In this document: piece by piece, positions 1 through 6,837 of the stretch
Position numbering within the stretch: position 1 is the stretch's first letter
Layout: every line of letters begins with the position of its first letter
Assembly: GCA_945492935.1 (NCBI GenBank)
Contig: CALYVE010000023.1
Location: 1-11,619, forward strand
Reading direction: 5' to 3'
Length of the DNA stretch: 11,619 nucleotides
Source: an uncultured Lachnospiraceae bacterium
GTDB lineage: Bacteria > Bacillota > Clostridia > Lachnospirales > Lachnospiraceae
The notes under the pieces: generated by a model
What the model saw: the letters and a program-made list of their open reading frames with translations, nothing else
Databases searched by the model: none
What the model was told of the DNA's origin: nothing
Made by a program: the position numbers and the translations under genes

Positions 1-357
1 TTATTATATTCAACTATCCGTCACCCTCGCTTGTTAATGATAAATCCTCTCTGCCCACGGAAAAAAGAATCTGAAACAGTACGTGGGTATATATGTTTCT
101 ATAATAATGCATTTTGCCTGAAAGATAAAGAGGAAATATGCCCGAACACTTGATTAAACATTGGGATTGTGCTAATTTTTAAGTAATTGTACGGTTGCAA
201 TTTGAGGAAGCTGTTCCTTCGAAACAGAATCAAAAAAAGAGAGATCGGATGCTTGAAGTGTTGTTGACAATTCAATATATCGGCATTTTTTAGATTGCAG
301 AGAAGAATTAATTGCATACTATGAGGCAGTGGAGCATTAAGAAAGGATACAAAGACT
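1..357. other. Leader region without an intact gene
   Basis: No open frame of convincing length or family was found here on either strand. A short inverted repeat pairs CCCACG (54-59) with CGTGGG (82-87). A TATAAT hexamer lies at 100-105 with no matching -35, and a TTGACA hexamer at 264-269 has no well-spaced -10, so no promoter for the gene at 358 can be called with confidence. The right half (138-340) has coding-like composition and is listed separately as a possible decayed gene. The ribosome binding site for the next gene is AAAGGA at 342-347. Confidence 0.5.
138..340 (+). pseudogene. Possible decayed short coding sequence, family not recognised
   Basis: An ATG at 138 sits four bases after AGAGG (129-133) and reads 14 codons (MPEHLIKHWDCANF) to a TAA at 180-182. 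The same frame then continues with coding-like residues (VIVRLQFEEAVPSKQ, then KKRDRMLEV) to a TAG at 291. From about 260 the frame shifted by one base reads DNSIYRHFLDCREELIA and on to a TAA at 338-340. One nonsense change plus one frameshift near 258-266 would join these into a protein of roughly 66 residues. I do not recognise the family. Coding-like stretches this short can arise by chance, so this is a weak call. Confidence 0.25.
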
Positions 358-1314
358 ATGAACTATATTAATACATTACGAGATGGAGAAATGGTATCGG
401 AGGTATACCTGTGTAAAAACAAGATTGTTGCAAAAACAAAAGCCGGAAAGAGCTACTATTCCATGCAGCTTCAGGATAAGACAGGGATTATCGATGCAAA
501 GGTGTGGGAGCTTACAAATGCAATTGCTCATTTTGATCCTATGGATTATATTCGTGTGGATGCGCAGGTGACAAGCTTTAACGGAGCACTTCAGCTGAAT
601 GTAAAGCGTGTGCGTGTTGCTGACGAAGGAGAGTTTGACCCGGCTGACTACATGCCATGCTCCGGTAAGAATATAGATGGCATGTACAAAGAATTGCTTG
701 CAATGATTGATTGTATTAAGCAACCGCATTTAAATGCACTTTTAAAGAGCTTTTTTGTAGAGGATAAGGATTTTATCAGCACGTTTAAGGCACATTCAGC
801 AGCAAAATCGATTCATCATGGATTTATCGGAGGCTTGCTTGAACATACACTTTCGGTTGCAAAGCTTTGTGATTACATTGCAACGAATTATCCGGCTGTC
901 AACCGGGATTTGTTGATTACGGCTGCTATTTTTCATGACATCGGAAAGGTACAGGAGTTGTCCGGATTCCCGGAAAACGATTATACAGACGAGGGACAGC
1001 TGGTCGGTCATATTGTCATCGGAACAATGATGATTTCCGAGCGCATTCAGACAATTGCGGGCTTTGATAAAACACTTGCAAATGAATTAAAGCATTGCAT
1101 TTTATCCCATCACGGTGAGCTTGAATTTGGCTCGCCTAAGAAACCTGCGTTAATTGAGGCACTTGCACTTGCACATGCAGATAATCTTGATGCCAAGCTT
1201 CAGACATTTACGGAGCTTTTGGGGGCAAATGAAGACAAGACAGAGTGGCTCGGATTTAACAAGATGTTTGAGTCAAATGTGCGAATGACAAGTAAACACG
1301 GAGAGGAATCATAA
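358..1314 (+). CDS. yhaM: YhaM-like 3'-5' exoribonuclease (OB-fold + HD domain)
   Basis: The 318-residue product matches the length and layout of YhaM, a cytoplasmic metal-dependent 3'-5' exoribonuclease of Firmicutes. An OB-fold nucleic-acid-binding domain occupies about residues 12-85 (strand-rich, with KSYYSMQLQDKTGIIDAKVW). An HD phosphohydrolase domain spans about residues 150-290. Visible metal ligands are H153/H154 (IHHGFIGGLLEHT), the H193-D194 pair in IFHDIGKV, the later His in GHIVIGT, the LSHHGELEFGS segment, and D275 in ALAHADNLDAKL. The ATG follows AAAGGA at a spacing of ten bases. The rRNA methyltransferase gene starts 31 bases downstream on the same strand, so the two may be co-transcribed. 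By family analogy the role is RNA turnover or RNA end trimming. The family is confident; the exact substrate is inferred. Confidence 0.88.
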   Translation: MNYINTLRDGEMVSEVYLCKNKIVAKTKAGKSYYSMQLQDKTGIIDAKVWELTNAIAHFDPMDYIRVDAQVTSFNGALQLNVKRVRVADEGEFDPADYMPCSGKNIDGMYKELLAMIDCIKQPHLNALLKSFFVEDKDFISTFKAHSAAKSIHHGFIGGLLEHTLSVAKLCDYIATNYPAVNRDLLITAAIFHDIGKVQELSGFPENDYTDEGQLVGHIVIGTMMISERIQTIAGFDKTLANELKHCILSHHGELEFGSPKKPALIEALALAHADNLDAKLQTFTELLGANEDKTEWLGFNKMFESNVRMTSKHGEES

Positions 1315-1345
1315 ACATATTTATATTCCGGAGTGACAAATCGAA

Positions 1346-2875
1346 ATGATGAAAAAAAACGATGAATATATTATTACAATTGAAGACATTGGCAATGATG
1401 GAGAAGGAATTGGACATTTACCTTTGACGGATGAAACAGAGCACGGCGGTTGTACAGGAAGGGGAGAAGCTGACAGAGGGATTGCCGTTTTTGTGAAGGA
1501 TGCCGTCGTTGGAGATGTTGTTCGAATTGGGCTGACGAAGGTAAAGAAAACATATGCCTATGCACGTGTAATTGCGCTTATTGAACCATCGCCGTTTCGT
1601 GTGGAGCCTCGGTGTGCAAATGCCGGACGCTGCGGCGGCTGCTCCCTTATGCATATGTCTTATGAGAAGCAGCTTGAATATAAGTGGAACAAAGTGAAAA
1701 ACTGCTTGGAACGCATAGGCGGTATTGCGGACGCGGAAACATATATGGAACCTGTTTGCGGTATGGAAACACCATTTTTTTATCGAAATAAAATGCAGTT
1801 TCCGGTCGGCGTAAATAAAGAGGGAAAGGTCGAAATCGGATTTTATGCGGGGCGGACGCATTCCATTATTGATATGGACCGCTGCGTAATCGGACATCCC
1901 GTAAATGATTCTATTATTCGTGAGCTTCGCACGATTATTCAGACAGAGCAGGATAAGACAGGCAAATTCGTATATGATGAGCAGACACATACAGGTGTAT
2001 TGCGGCACATTTTGACGAGAGTCGGATTTGCGACCGGCGAGTTAATGGTTTGCTTTGTAATAAACGAAACAAAGCTGCCTTGCGGGGAAAAGGTGGTTTT
2101 AGAAGCACTAAAGCGGGCAGTTTATAGCTATAATTCCGCAAAACAGTCAGGCAAATATCGCAAAGAGACGAACTGCAGGGCAATAGAAAAAGACGTGAAG
2201 CTTACAAGTGTGAGCATAAACATAAATTGTGAAAATACAAACCGTATCCTTGGCGATACGTGCAAAACACTATGGGGCAGCGATACGATTACAGATTATA
2301 TCGGTGATGTCTGTTTTTCGATTTCTCCAATGTCATTTTACCAAGTGAACCCGGTGCAGACAAAACGTTTGTATGACAAGGCAATCGAGTATGCGCAGCT
2401 TACAGGGAACGAAGTAGTCTGGGATATGTATTGCGGAATCGGTACAATTTCACTTAGCATTGCCAGACACGCAAAAAAAGTGTATGGAGTTGAAATCGTT
2501 CCGCAGGCAATCGAGGATGCAAAGAAAAATGCTTTGAAAAACGGTTTTGCTAATGCACAATTTTTCTGTGGAAAGGCCGAGGAGGTTGTGCCACAGTTTT
2601 ATAACAACAACCGGAACGATGAGGAGTCTTTGGGGTGCCATCCTGATGTCGTCATTGTCGATCCGCCGCGTAAGGGCTGCGACAGCATATTGCTTGATAC
2701 AATCAAACAGATGTCACCAAAACGACTTGTGTATGTAAGCTGCGATCCTGCGACACTTGCGCGCGACATCAAGCTTTTGTCTGCACACGGCTTTTCCCTT
2801 GCAAAAGTATGTGTCGTCGACCAATTCTCGCATTCAAACCATGTCGAAACCGTCGCCTTGCTTTTAGGGACGTAG
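1346..2875 (+). CDS. rlmD: 23S rRNA (uracil-5-)-methyltransferase, TrmA/RlmD family
   Basis: This is a SAM-dependent RNA m5U methyltransferase of the RumA/RlmD group. An N-terminal TRAM domain (about residues 5-85) precedes a 4Fe-4S cluster site formed by C90, C96, C99 (CxxxxxCGGC) and C180 (MDRC). The Rossmann methyltransferase domain shows motif I as DMYCGIGTISLSIA, motif IV as DPPRKGCD, and the catalytic nucleophile C466 in YVSCDPATLARD. The C-terminal HSNHVETVALL is typical. At 509 residues it is longer than the usual 430-460. Extra material lies in the TRAM domain (around ETEHGGCTGRGEADRG) and at about residues 258-281 (SAKQSGKYRKETNC and following). GGAG at 1330-1333 is 12 bases from the first ATG, rather far; a second ATG follows at 1349. 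Firmicute homologues can modify U747 and/or U1939 (RlmCD), so the target site is not settled. Confidence 0.92.
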   Translation: MMKKNDEYIITIEDIGNDGEGIGHLPLTDETEHGGCTGRGEADRGIAVFVKDAVVGDVVRIGLTKVKKTYAYARVIALIEPSPFRVEPRCANAGRCGGCSLMHMSYEKQLEYKWNKVKNCLERIGGIADAETYMEPVCGMETPFFYRNKMQFPVGVNKEGKVEIGFYAGRTHSIIDMDRCVIGHPVNDSIIRELRTIIQTEQDKTGKFVYDEQTHTGVLRHILTRVGFATGELMVCFVINETKLPCGEKVVLEALKRAVYSYNSAKQSGKYRKETNCRAIEKDVKLTSVSININCENTNRILGDTCKTLWGSDTITDYIGDVCFSISPMSFYQVNPVQTKRLYDKAIEYAQLTGNEVVWDMYCGIGTISLSIARHAKKVYGVEIVPQAIEDAKKNALKNGFANAQFFCGKAEEVVPQFYNNNRNDEESLGCHPDVVIVDPPRKGCDSILLDTIKQMSPKRLVYVSCDPATLARDIKLLSAHGFSLAKVCVVDQFSHSNHVETVALLLGT

Positions 2876-2906
2876 CTTTTGTCACGAGGAGCGTCCCTTT
2901 GTCACG
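2866..2906 (+). terminator. Palindromic element / possible terminator after rlmD
   Basis: AGGGACG (2866-2872) pairs perfectly with CGTCCCT (2892-2898) across a 19-base loop, and a short TTT follows. The stem begins inside the last codons of the methyltransferase gene, and the TAG stop (2873-2875) lies in the loop. TTTGTCACG occurs twice at a 20-base period (2878-2886 and 2898-2906). The T-run is short for a strong intrinsic terminator. The GGGACG/CGTCCC plus GTCACG composition resembles palindromic intergenic repeats that I recall as common in clostridial genomes; that resemblance is from memory and untested. Confidence 0.4.
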
Positions 2907-2941
2907 GAACAAAATAAGTGAACGAATTATGTAAAAATAGT

Positions 2942-2969
2942 TTGACTTAGATTGCAGGAAATATATAAT
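2942..2969 (+). promoter_or_regulatory. Sigma-A-type promoter for the LRR surface protein
   Basis: TTGACT (2942-2947) and TATAAT (2964-2969) are separated by 16 bases, a near-consensus sigma-A promoter. The surface-protein ATG at 2998 follows with the ribosome binding site AGAAGGAGGT at 2983-2992. The position after the rlmD hairpin suggests an independent transcription unit. Confidence 0.65.
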
Positions 2970-2997
2970 ATAAAGTAGATACAGAAGGAGGTTATTT

Positions 2998-4542
2998 ATG
3001 GGAAAGAAAATCAAGAAAATATTAGCGTTGCTATTTATTTTTGTAATAATACTTGTGGGTACACCGGCATATACTATTGAAACAAAGGCGGCTGATTCAG
3101 ACTTTGTGTACATAAAAGAATGGGGGTCGGGGAATGTGACCATTACAGGTTATAGAGGCAGTTCAAAAGCTGTTGTAATTCCTGATAGTCTCGGTGGTGG
3201 AAATGTTGTAACAATTAAAAATGATGCATTCAAAAACAATAATAATATTATCAGTGTCACAATTCCGGAAGGTGTCACATCGATTGGGAAAAACGCGTTT
3301 TTAGACTGTAAGCAGTTGGCAAGTGTAACCATGGGTGAAGGTATTAGTAAAATTGAGGAATCTGCATTTGAGGGTTGTACTGCACTTCAAGCAGTTTCAC
3401 TTCCGGAGAGTTTGACAACAATTGAAAAAAAAGCTTTTGCAGGCTGTACAAGTCTGAAATCAATCAAACTACCTTCAAAACTTGAAAGAATCGAAGAAGA
3501 AAGCTTTCGTGGAGCGGGACTTCAAACGGTTACAATCCCATCAAATGTTTCATGGATTGGGGATAAAGCATTCTTTGGATGTAACTCTATGACTTGGGCA
3601 AAAATTGAGGGAAGCTATACGAGCCTTTCGAACCAATATCCATTTGGTTTTTATGATGATGCAAATCCAAAGAAAATAAATGGATTTTATATGAAGTGTC
3701 CGGATAATTCAAGCTCATATGGGTATGCAAACAACCATGGTTTCTTGAAAATAGGCGATTGGATTGCGGAGGGCGACAGGAGAAAATTTCTATTAACTGA
3801 TGGCAGTTATGCTTTAAACAAATGGCTATTAATCGATGGAAAATGGTACTATTTTGATAAAAACGAGTATATGTGTACAGGCTGGGTAAAGACAAATCAG
3901 AAATATTGTTATTGCTTTACCTCAGGAGCCAACATAGGCGCAGCTGCTTATGGCTGGCAACTGATTGGCGGCAAATGGTATTATTTGGGAACAGATGGCT
4001 ATATGAAGACGGGCTGGGTAAAACTGAATAATACGAATTATTATATGGACCAAAATGGCGCAATGGTAACCGGTATGGTTGATGTTAACGGTGTAAAATA
4101 CTATTTTGACAAAAATGGTGCAATGCAGACCGGTTGGATAAAATATGATAATGCATGGTATTATTTTGGCGAAAATGGTGCGATGAAGACTGGTTGGATT
4201 GATTCCGGTAAATACTATTTAGACACAGATGGTCGTATGGCCAGAGGTTGGAAGTACATTGATGGTGCTTGGTATCGTTTTGCAGGTAGCGGAGAGAAGC
4301 AGACAGGCTTTGTGGTTTCCGGCAATAAAAACTACTATCTTGGTTACGATGGAAGAATGATAACGGATTGGCAGGAAATCGATGGTATTCGATATTATTT
4401 CAAGCCAAATGGTGAAATGGCTGTTGGCTGGACCTGGCTCGATGGTGTATGGTTTTATTTTTACGGCAATGGTGAATTAGCTACAGATGCATGGATTCAA
4501 GGTGAATACTATGTAGATCGATATGGTGTATATGTAGAGTAA
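2998..4542 (+). CDS. Secreted BspA-type leucine-rich repeat protein with choline/glucan-binding repeats
   Basis: This is a 514-residue exported surface protein. A signal peptide is clear: basic n-region MGKKIKKI, hydrophobic core at residues 8-22, and probable cleavage near residue 31 or 32 (ETKAA/DSD). Residues about 55-205 hold BspA/LRR_5-type repeats of roughly 23 residues with the pattern TSIGKNAFLDCKQL, SKIEESAFEGCTAL, TTIEKKAFAGCTSL. Residues about 268-514 hold around a dozen aromatic repeats of the choline-binding/glucan-binding class (units such as GKWYYFDKNEYMCTGW and YYFDKNGAMQTGW), which in this family bind wall polymers or glucans non-covalently. No LPXTG or C-terminal membrane anchor is seen, consistent with attachment by the repeats. 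The start is fixed by a strong AGAAGGAGG site. The gene has its own promoter and a terminator directly after it. Adhesion or wall-surface binding is inferred; the ligand cannot be read from sequence. Confidence 0.88.
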   Translation: MGKKIKKILALLFIFVIILVGTPAYTIETKAADSDFVYIKEWGSGNVTITGYRGSSKAVVIPDSLGGGNVVTIKNDAFKNNNNIISVTIPEGVTSIGKNAFLDCKQLASVTMGEGISKIEESAFEGCTALQAVSLPESLTTIEKKAFAGCTSLKSIKLPSKLERIEEESFRGAGLQTVTIPSNVSWIGDKAFFGCNSMTWAKIEGSYTSLSNQYPFGFYDDANPKKINGFYMKCPDNSSSYGYANNHGFLKIGDWIAEGDRRKFLLTDGSYALNKWLLIDGKWYYFDKNEYMCTGWVKTNQKYCYCFTSGANIGAAAYGWQLIGGKWYYLGTDGYMKTGWVKLNNTNYYMDQNGAMVTGMVDVNGVKYYFDKNGAMQTGWIKYDNAWYYFGENGAMKTGWIDSGKYYLDTDGRMARGWKYIDGAWYRFAGSGEKQTGFVVSGNKNYYLGYDGRMITDWQEIDGIRYYFKPNGEMAVGWTWLDGVWFYFYGNGELATDAWIQGEYYVDRYGVYVE

Positions 4543-4563
4543 TTGACTAATATTTTTACATAC

Positions 4564-4610
4564 AAAACAAGCAGGACTTTGAGGGTGTGCCTCAGTCCTG
4601 CTTGTTTTTT
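4564..4610 (+). terminator. Strong intrinsic terminator, probably bidirectional
   Basis: AAAACAAGCAGGACT (4564-4578) pairs perfectly with AGTCCTGCTTGTTTT (4594-4608). An inner GAGG/CCTC stem (4581-4584 with 4590-4593) adds further pairing, and the T-run reaches 4610. It lies 22 bases after the LRR gene stop and 24 bases beyond the LemA stop on the other strand. The complement also presents a stem followed by TTTTG, so it can serve both converging genes. Confidence 0.9.
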
Positions 4611-4633
4611 GAATGTTTAAAAGCCCCTTATTA

Positions 4634-5173
4634 TTAGAATGTCATCGCAACATCACTGCGTTTTGCAGTTTCAGCTTCGAAGAACTCTTCTTCTGTCGCA
4701 TGCATTGCACCTGCAACAATACTGTTAGGGAATGTAATAATTTTTGCATTGTATGAAGTTACATTTGCGTTGTATAAACGTCTTGCAGCCTGCAAATGTT
4801 CTTCGACATCTGCAATTGTTTTTTGAAGCTGAATGAAGTTTTCACTGGAACGAAGCTCCGGATAATTCTCAGCGACAACATTGATTTCGCTCATCGCCTG
4901 ATCCATAGAAGCGCTGGCTGCTTTTCGTTCCTTCATAGTCATGCCACTTCGAAGATTCACAATTTCTGTGAGAATCGCTTTTTCGTGTTGCTGAAAACCT
5001 TTGACAACATCAAGCATTTTTGTCAATGTGTCGAAACGTTTTGTGAGTGCAACATCAATGCCGGATAAGCTTTCCTTAACCTTTAATTTAGAAACCTTGA
5101 TTGAATTATATGTAGCGGTATACCATATCAAAACAATCAATAAAACACCTAAAACAATTCCTAATACTATCAT
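4634..5173 (-). CDS. lemA: LemA family membrane protein
   Basis: The 179-residue product has the LemA layout: an N-terminal transmembrane helix (residues about 2-21) followed by a long helical domain. The segment YNSIKVSKLKVKESLSGIDV after the helix and the later ARRLYNANVTSYNAKI with FPNSIVAG are characteristic of the family. It is likely anchored in the membrane by the one helix, with the helical bundle on one face. Its biochemical function is unsettled in the literature known to me. The start ATG is preceded by AAGGAGGAGAAAATT, a strong site. It lies 65 bases downstream of the DUF3137 gene on the same strand, and this pairing recurs in many genomes, suggesting joint function. Confidence 0.92.
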   Translation of the reverse strand: MIVLGIVLGVLLIVLIWYTATYNSIKVSKLKVKESLSGIDVALTKRFDTLTKMLDVVKGFQQHEKAILTEIVNLRSGMTMKERKAASASMDQAMSEINVVAENYPELRSSENFIQLQKTIADVEEHLQAARRLYNANVTSYNAKIITFPNSIVAGAMHATEEEFFEAETAKRSDVAMTF

Positions 5174-5205
5174 AATTTTCTCCTCCTTATAAATTATAAT
5201 ACACG

Positions 5206-5225
5206 CCGCGCATTTTGTGCGACGG
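5206..5225 (-). other. Small intercistronic hairpin upstream of lemA
   Basis: CCGCGCA (5206-5212) pairs with TGCG-A-CGG (5218-5225) around a five-base loop, seven base pairs with one bulged A. It lies between the DUF3137 stop and the lemA ribosome binding site. There is no T-run, so termination is unlikely; a role in transcript processing or stability is only a guess. Confidence 0.3.
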
Positions 5226-5238
5226 GATAGTTAATATA

Positions 5239-6156
5239 TTATAGCGAGACAGATTGAGTCATAGTATCAATGACATCAATAATGTCCTGAACATCGCGAC
5301 GTATACGTTCCTGCTCTTCCGGATAAGAAAGCTTCTTGTTCATCGGTGGATCGAAGGTGTCGGTACAACCTTCAATTCCAAGAAACAGGCGGCCGCCTGA
5401 AAAATACATAACCATGGTCCGATATTTACTGCTAAGAGCCTGGATGCGCTCCATCAGTGCAGGTGTAATAATATAAAATGCGTCATGCTCATAGGCTGTT
5501 TTAACGACAAAATTTTTGTTGAAATCTTCGCTTTCCAGATTTACCTTCTGCATCTTAAAACCGCTCGGGCTTGATTGCGCATACGCAAAATTTTTTGAGT
5601 GAATCTGTAGGCTAGTCACTTGATTTTTCGGAAAAGTAAACGAAAACATTCTACCTTTGAAATAGGTAACCGTTGAACTGGATTTGCCAGTGTTATGATG
5701 GTAACGAATCGTGACATCTGCCTGCTCAAACAGAATATCCTTGTAAACGCCTCTTAAGTAATCTTCGGAAGAAAAGCGATTTCCCATACGTGAAAGTCCA
5801 AAGTTTTTAACCTGCTCTTGTGAAAAACCGTTCTCCCAATCATACATAACCTGACTGAAATAGTTCGATAATGAATTTACAACAAAGGTTTCCTTATACA
5901 ATTGTTTAAAACGCTTGCGGTTTTTGTTCGCCATGAGCAATAAAACGACAATCGAAACGGGAATAAACAGCATCAGCAATGGGAATGCCAGACTTGGAGA
6001 TGCCGTGCTTGCGCTTGCCTGTGGGGAAGCCGATCGAAACATTAATGATCCATAAAAAAACATACTCACGATAGGAATGCCAAATGTTAACCCTATTAGT
6101 AGGCTGTTCCGACTACGCAACCGTTCCAGTTCGTTCATTGAATCTGAAATACCCAA
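5239..6156 (-). CDS. DUF3137 family membrane protein
   Basis: This 305-residue protein has two N-terminal transmembrane helices (residues about 19-40 and 56-76) joined by a Ser/Ala-rich linker (SPQASASTASPS). A soluble domain of the DUF3137 type follows, with an antiparallel strand-rich pattern around DILFEQADVTIRYHH, KGRMFSFTFPKN and YIITPALMERIQAL. The family has no established biochemical role; it is repeatedly encoded beside LemA, as here. The start is best read as TTG at 6156: AAGGAG lies eight bases upstream of it, whereas the first in-frame ATG (6138) has no ribosome binding site. An overlapping ATG at 6163 opens only a 16-codon frame. A good promoter lies 57 bases upstream on the same strand. 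Family assignment is from overall pattern and neighbourhood, so it is good but not certain. Confidence 0.8.
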   Translation of the reverse strand: MGISDSMNELERLRSRNSLLIGLTFGIPIVSMFFYGSLMFRSASPQASASTASPSLAFPLLMLFIPVSIVVLLLMANKNRKRFKQLYKETFVVNSLSNYFSQVMYDWENGFSQEQVKNFGLSRMGNRFSSEDYLRGVYKDILFEQADVTIRYHHNTGKSSSTVTYFKGRMFSFTFPKNQVTSLQIHSKNFAYAQSSPSGFKMQKVNLESEDFNKNFVVKTAYEHDAFYIITPALMERIQALSSKYRTMVMYFSGGRLFLGIEGCTDTFDPPMNKKLSYPEEQERIRRDVQDIIDVIDTMTQSVSL

Positions 6157-6212
6157 TTTTCATTCTCCTTCTATAAATATTTTGTATGCCATTGACTGCT
6201 ACATTTAAATTA

Positions 6213-6241
6213 ATTATAGCAGAGTAGACAGGAAATGACAA
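6213..6241 (-). promoter_or_regulatory. Sigma-A-type promoter for the DUF3137-lemA operon
   Basis: Read on the minus strand, TTGTCA (6241-6236) and TATAAT (6218-6213) are separated by 17 bases. The TTG start at 6156 lies 57 bases downstream with AAGGAG in between. It fires away from the metal operon. Confidence 0.7.
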
Positions 6242-6430
6242 ACGGTGTGCATGCACGATTCCAATAAAATAATATACATTTTATGCACGTTATATTTAAA
6301 GAATTAAAAATGTGTTAGATCGAAAAGCAAAAAGCATAAGAATAAGAGATTCGGACGAAACAGAAAAAGTGAAAACGTGCAGGAAACAGAACGACGCAAG
6401 GGTATATGCGATATAATAATAAATATATGC
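6242..6430. other. Divergent intergenic region between the DUF3137 and metal operons
   Basis: This A/T-rich stretch has no gene on either strand. It contains a perfect ten-base palindrome GTGCATGCAC (6247-6256), just upstream of the minus-strand promoter. ATGCACG occurs twice as a direct repeat (6251-6257 and 6283-6289, period 32), which could be protein-binding sites, though nothing ties them to a regulator. A TATAAT hexamer near 6413-6418 lacks a matching -35. Confidence 0.4.
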
Positions 6431-6458
6431 TTGACAATTCATATGTTCATGTTATAAT
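6431..6458 (+). promoter_or_regulatory. Consensus promoter of the metal-resistance operon
   Basis: A perfect TTGACA (6431-6436) and a perfect TATAAT (6453-6458) are separated by 16 bases. Transcription should begin near 6465, inside the operator palindromes. That makes the ATG at 6470 an implausible start for the first gene and favours the start at 6542. Such a strong core promoter fits a gene set held off by a repressor. Confidence 0.82.
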
Positions 6459-6487
6459 AAAATAAACATATGAATAAATGTTCATAT
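6437..6487 (+). promoter_or_regulatory. ArsR/SmtB-type operator: nested TGAA/TTCA inverted repeats
   Basis: ATATGAA (6468-6474) and TTCATAT (6481-6487) form a perfect seven-base inverted repeat with a six-base spacer. This gives the TGAA-N6-TTCA core typical of SmtB/CzrA/CadC operators, and it overlaps the expected transcription start. A second, wider repeat pairs ATTCATATG (6437-6445) with CATATGAAT (6467-6475), nine perfect bases flanking the -10 box. A further TTCA lies at 6446-6449. Bound repressor would cover the promoter spacer, -10 and start site. The likely ligand-responsive partner is the ArsR-family protein at 8821-9198 in the same operon, implying autoregulation. Confidence 0.78.
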
Positions 6488-6541
6488 AAAAGATTTGAAA
6501 ACAAAATTTATCAGTGTGAGATGGAAAGAGAGGATATGATT

Positions 6542-6760
6542 GTGAAGAAAAGCTATAAAATTGAGGTTGATTGTGCAAACTGTGCGAACAAGATGGAGGA
6601 AGCTGCAAAGAAGACAGAAGGTGTTAAGGATGCAGTTGTGAACTTCATGGCACTTAAGATGAATGTCGAGTTTGAGGATGATGCAGACCCAAAGACCGTT
6701 ATGAAGGCTGTATTGAAGAATTGTAAGAAGGTTGAAGATGATTGTGAAATTTTCTTCTGA
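6542..6760 (+). CDS. Stand-alone heavy-metal-associated (HMA) domain protein
   Basis: The product is about 72 residues, essentially one HMA ferredoxin-like domain. The metal-binding loop reads EVDCANCANKME, with the CxxC preceded by Asp as in Zn/Cd-type domains (copper types usually have GMTCxxC). Two more Cys lie near the C-terminus (NCKKVEDDCEIFF) and could add ligands. GTG at 6542 is chosen because GAGG (6530-6533) is eight bases away and translation then opens as MKKSYKIEVDC. ATG 6536 is only two bases from that site, and ATG 6470 lies in the operator next to the transcription start. It is the first gene of the operon, and the ATPase 77 bases downstream lacks its own HMA domain. It probably delivers metal to the pump or buffers it; this role is inferred. 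Confidence 0.82.
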   Translation: MKKSYKIEVDCANCANKMEEAAKKTEGVKDAVVNFMALKMNVEFEDDADPKTVMKAVLKNCKKVEDDCEIFF

Positions 6761-6794
6761 TTTGAATGTATGGATAAACAGAGGATAGAAGATA

Positions 6795-6819
6795 GGCATA
6801 ACTTCTTATTGGTTGTGCC
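6795..6819 (+). other. Intercistronic hairpin before the ATPase gene
   Basis: GGCATAAC (6795-6802) pairs with GTTGTGCC (6812-6819), eight pairs including one G-U, around a nine-base loop. It ends eight bases before the AGGTGA ribosome binding site of the ATPase. No T-run follows, so it is not a standard terminator; it could protect the upstream message or tune ATPase expression. Confidence 0.4.
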
Positions 6820-6837
6820 GGAGATTGAGGTGATTTT

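Noticed and set aside
83..90. GTGGGTAT near the window start as another copy of the terminal palindrome
   Set aside because: Only eight bases match, and no ATACCCA partner lies 21 bases downstream; chance is likely at this length.
376..729. Antisense open frame of 117 codons within the exoribonuclease gene
   Set aside because: It is fully contained in a well-supported gene, and its translation shows no family features.
1418..2008. Antisense open frame of 196 codons within rlmD
   Set aside because: It lies opposite conserved Fe-S and TRAM coding sequence, has no ribosome binding site, and its low-complexity residues fit a shadow frame.
6470..6535. Longer N-terminus for the HMA protein starting at ATG 6470
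   Set aside because: That ATG lies in the operator about five bases from the expected transcription start, has no ribosome binding site, and the extra residues match nothing in the HMA family.
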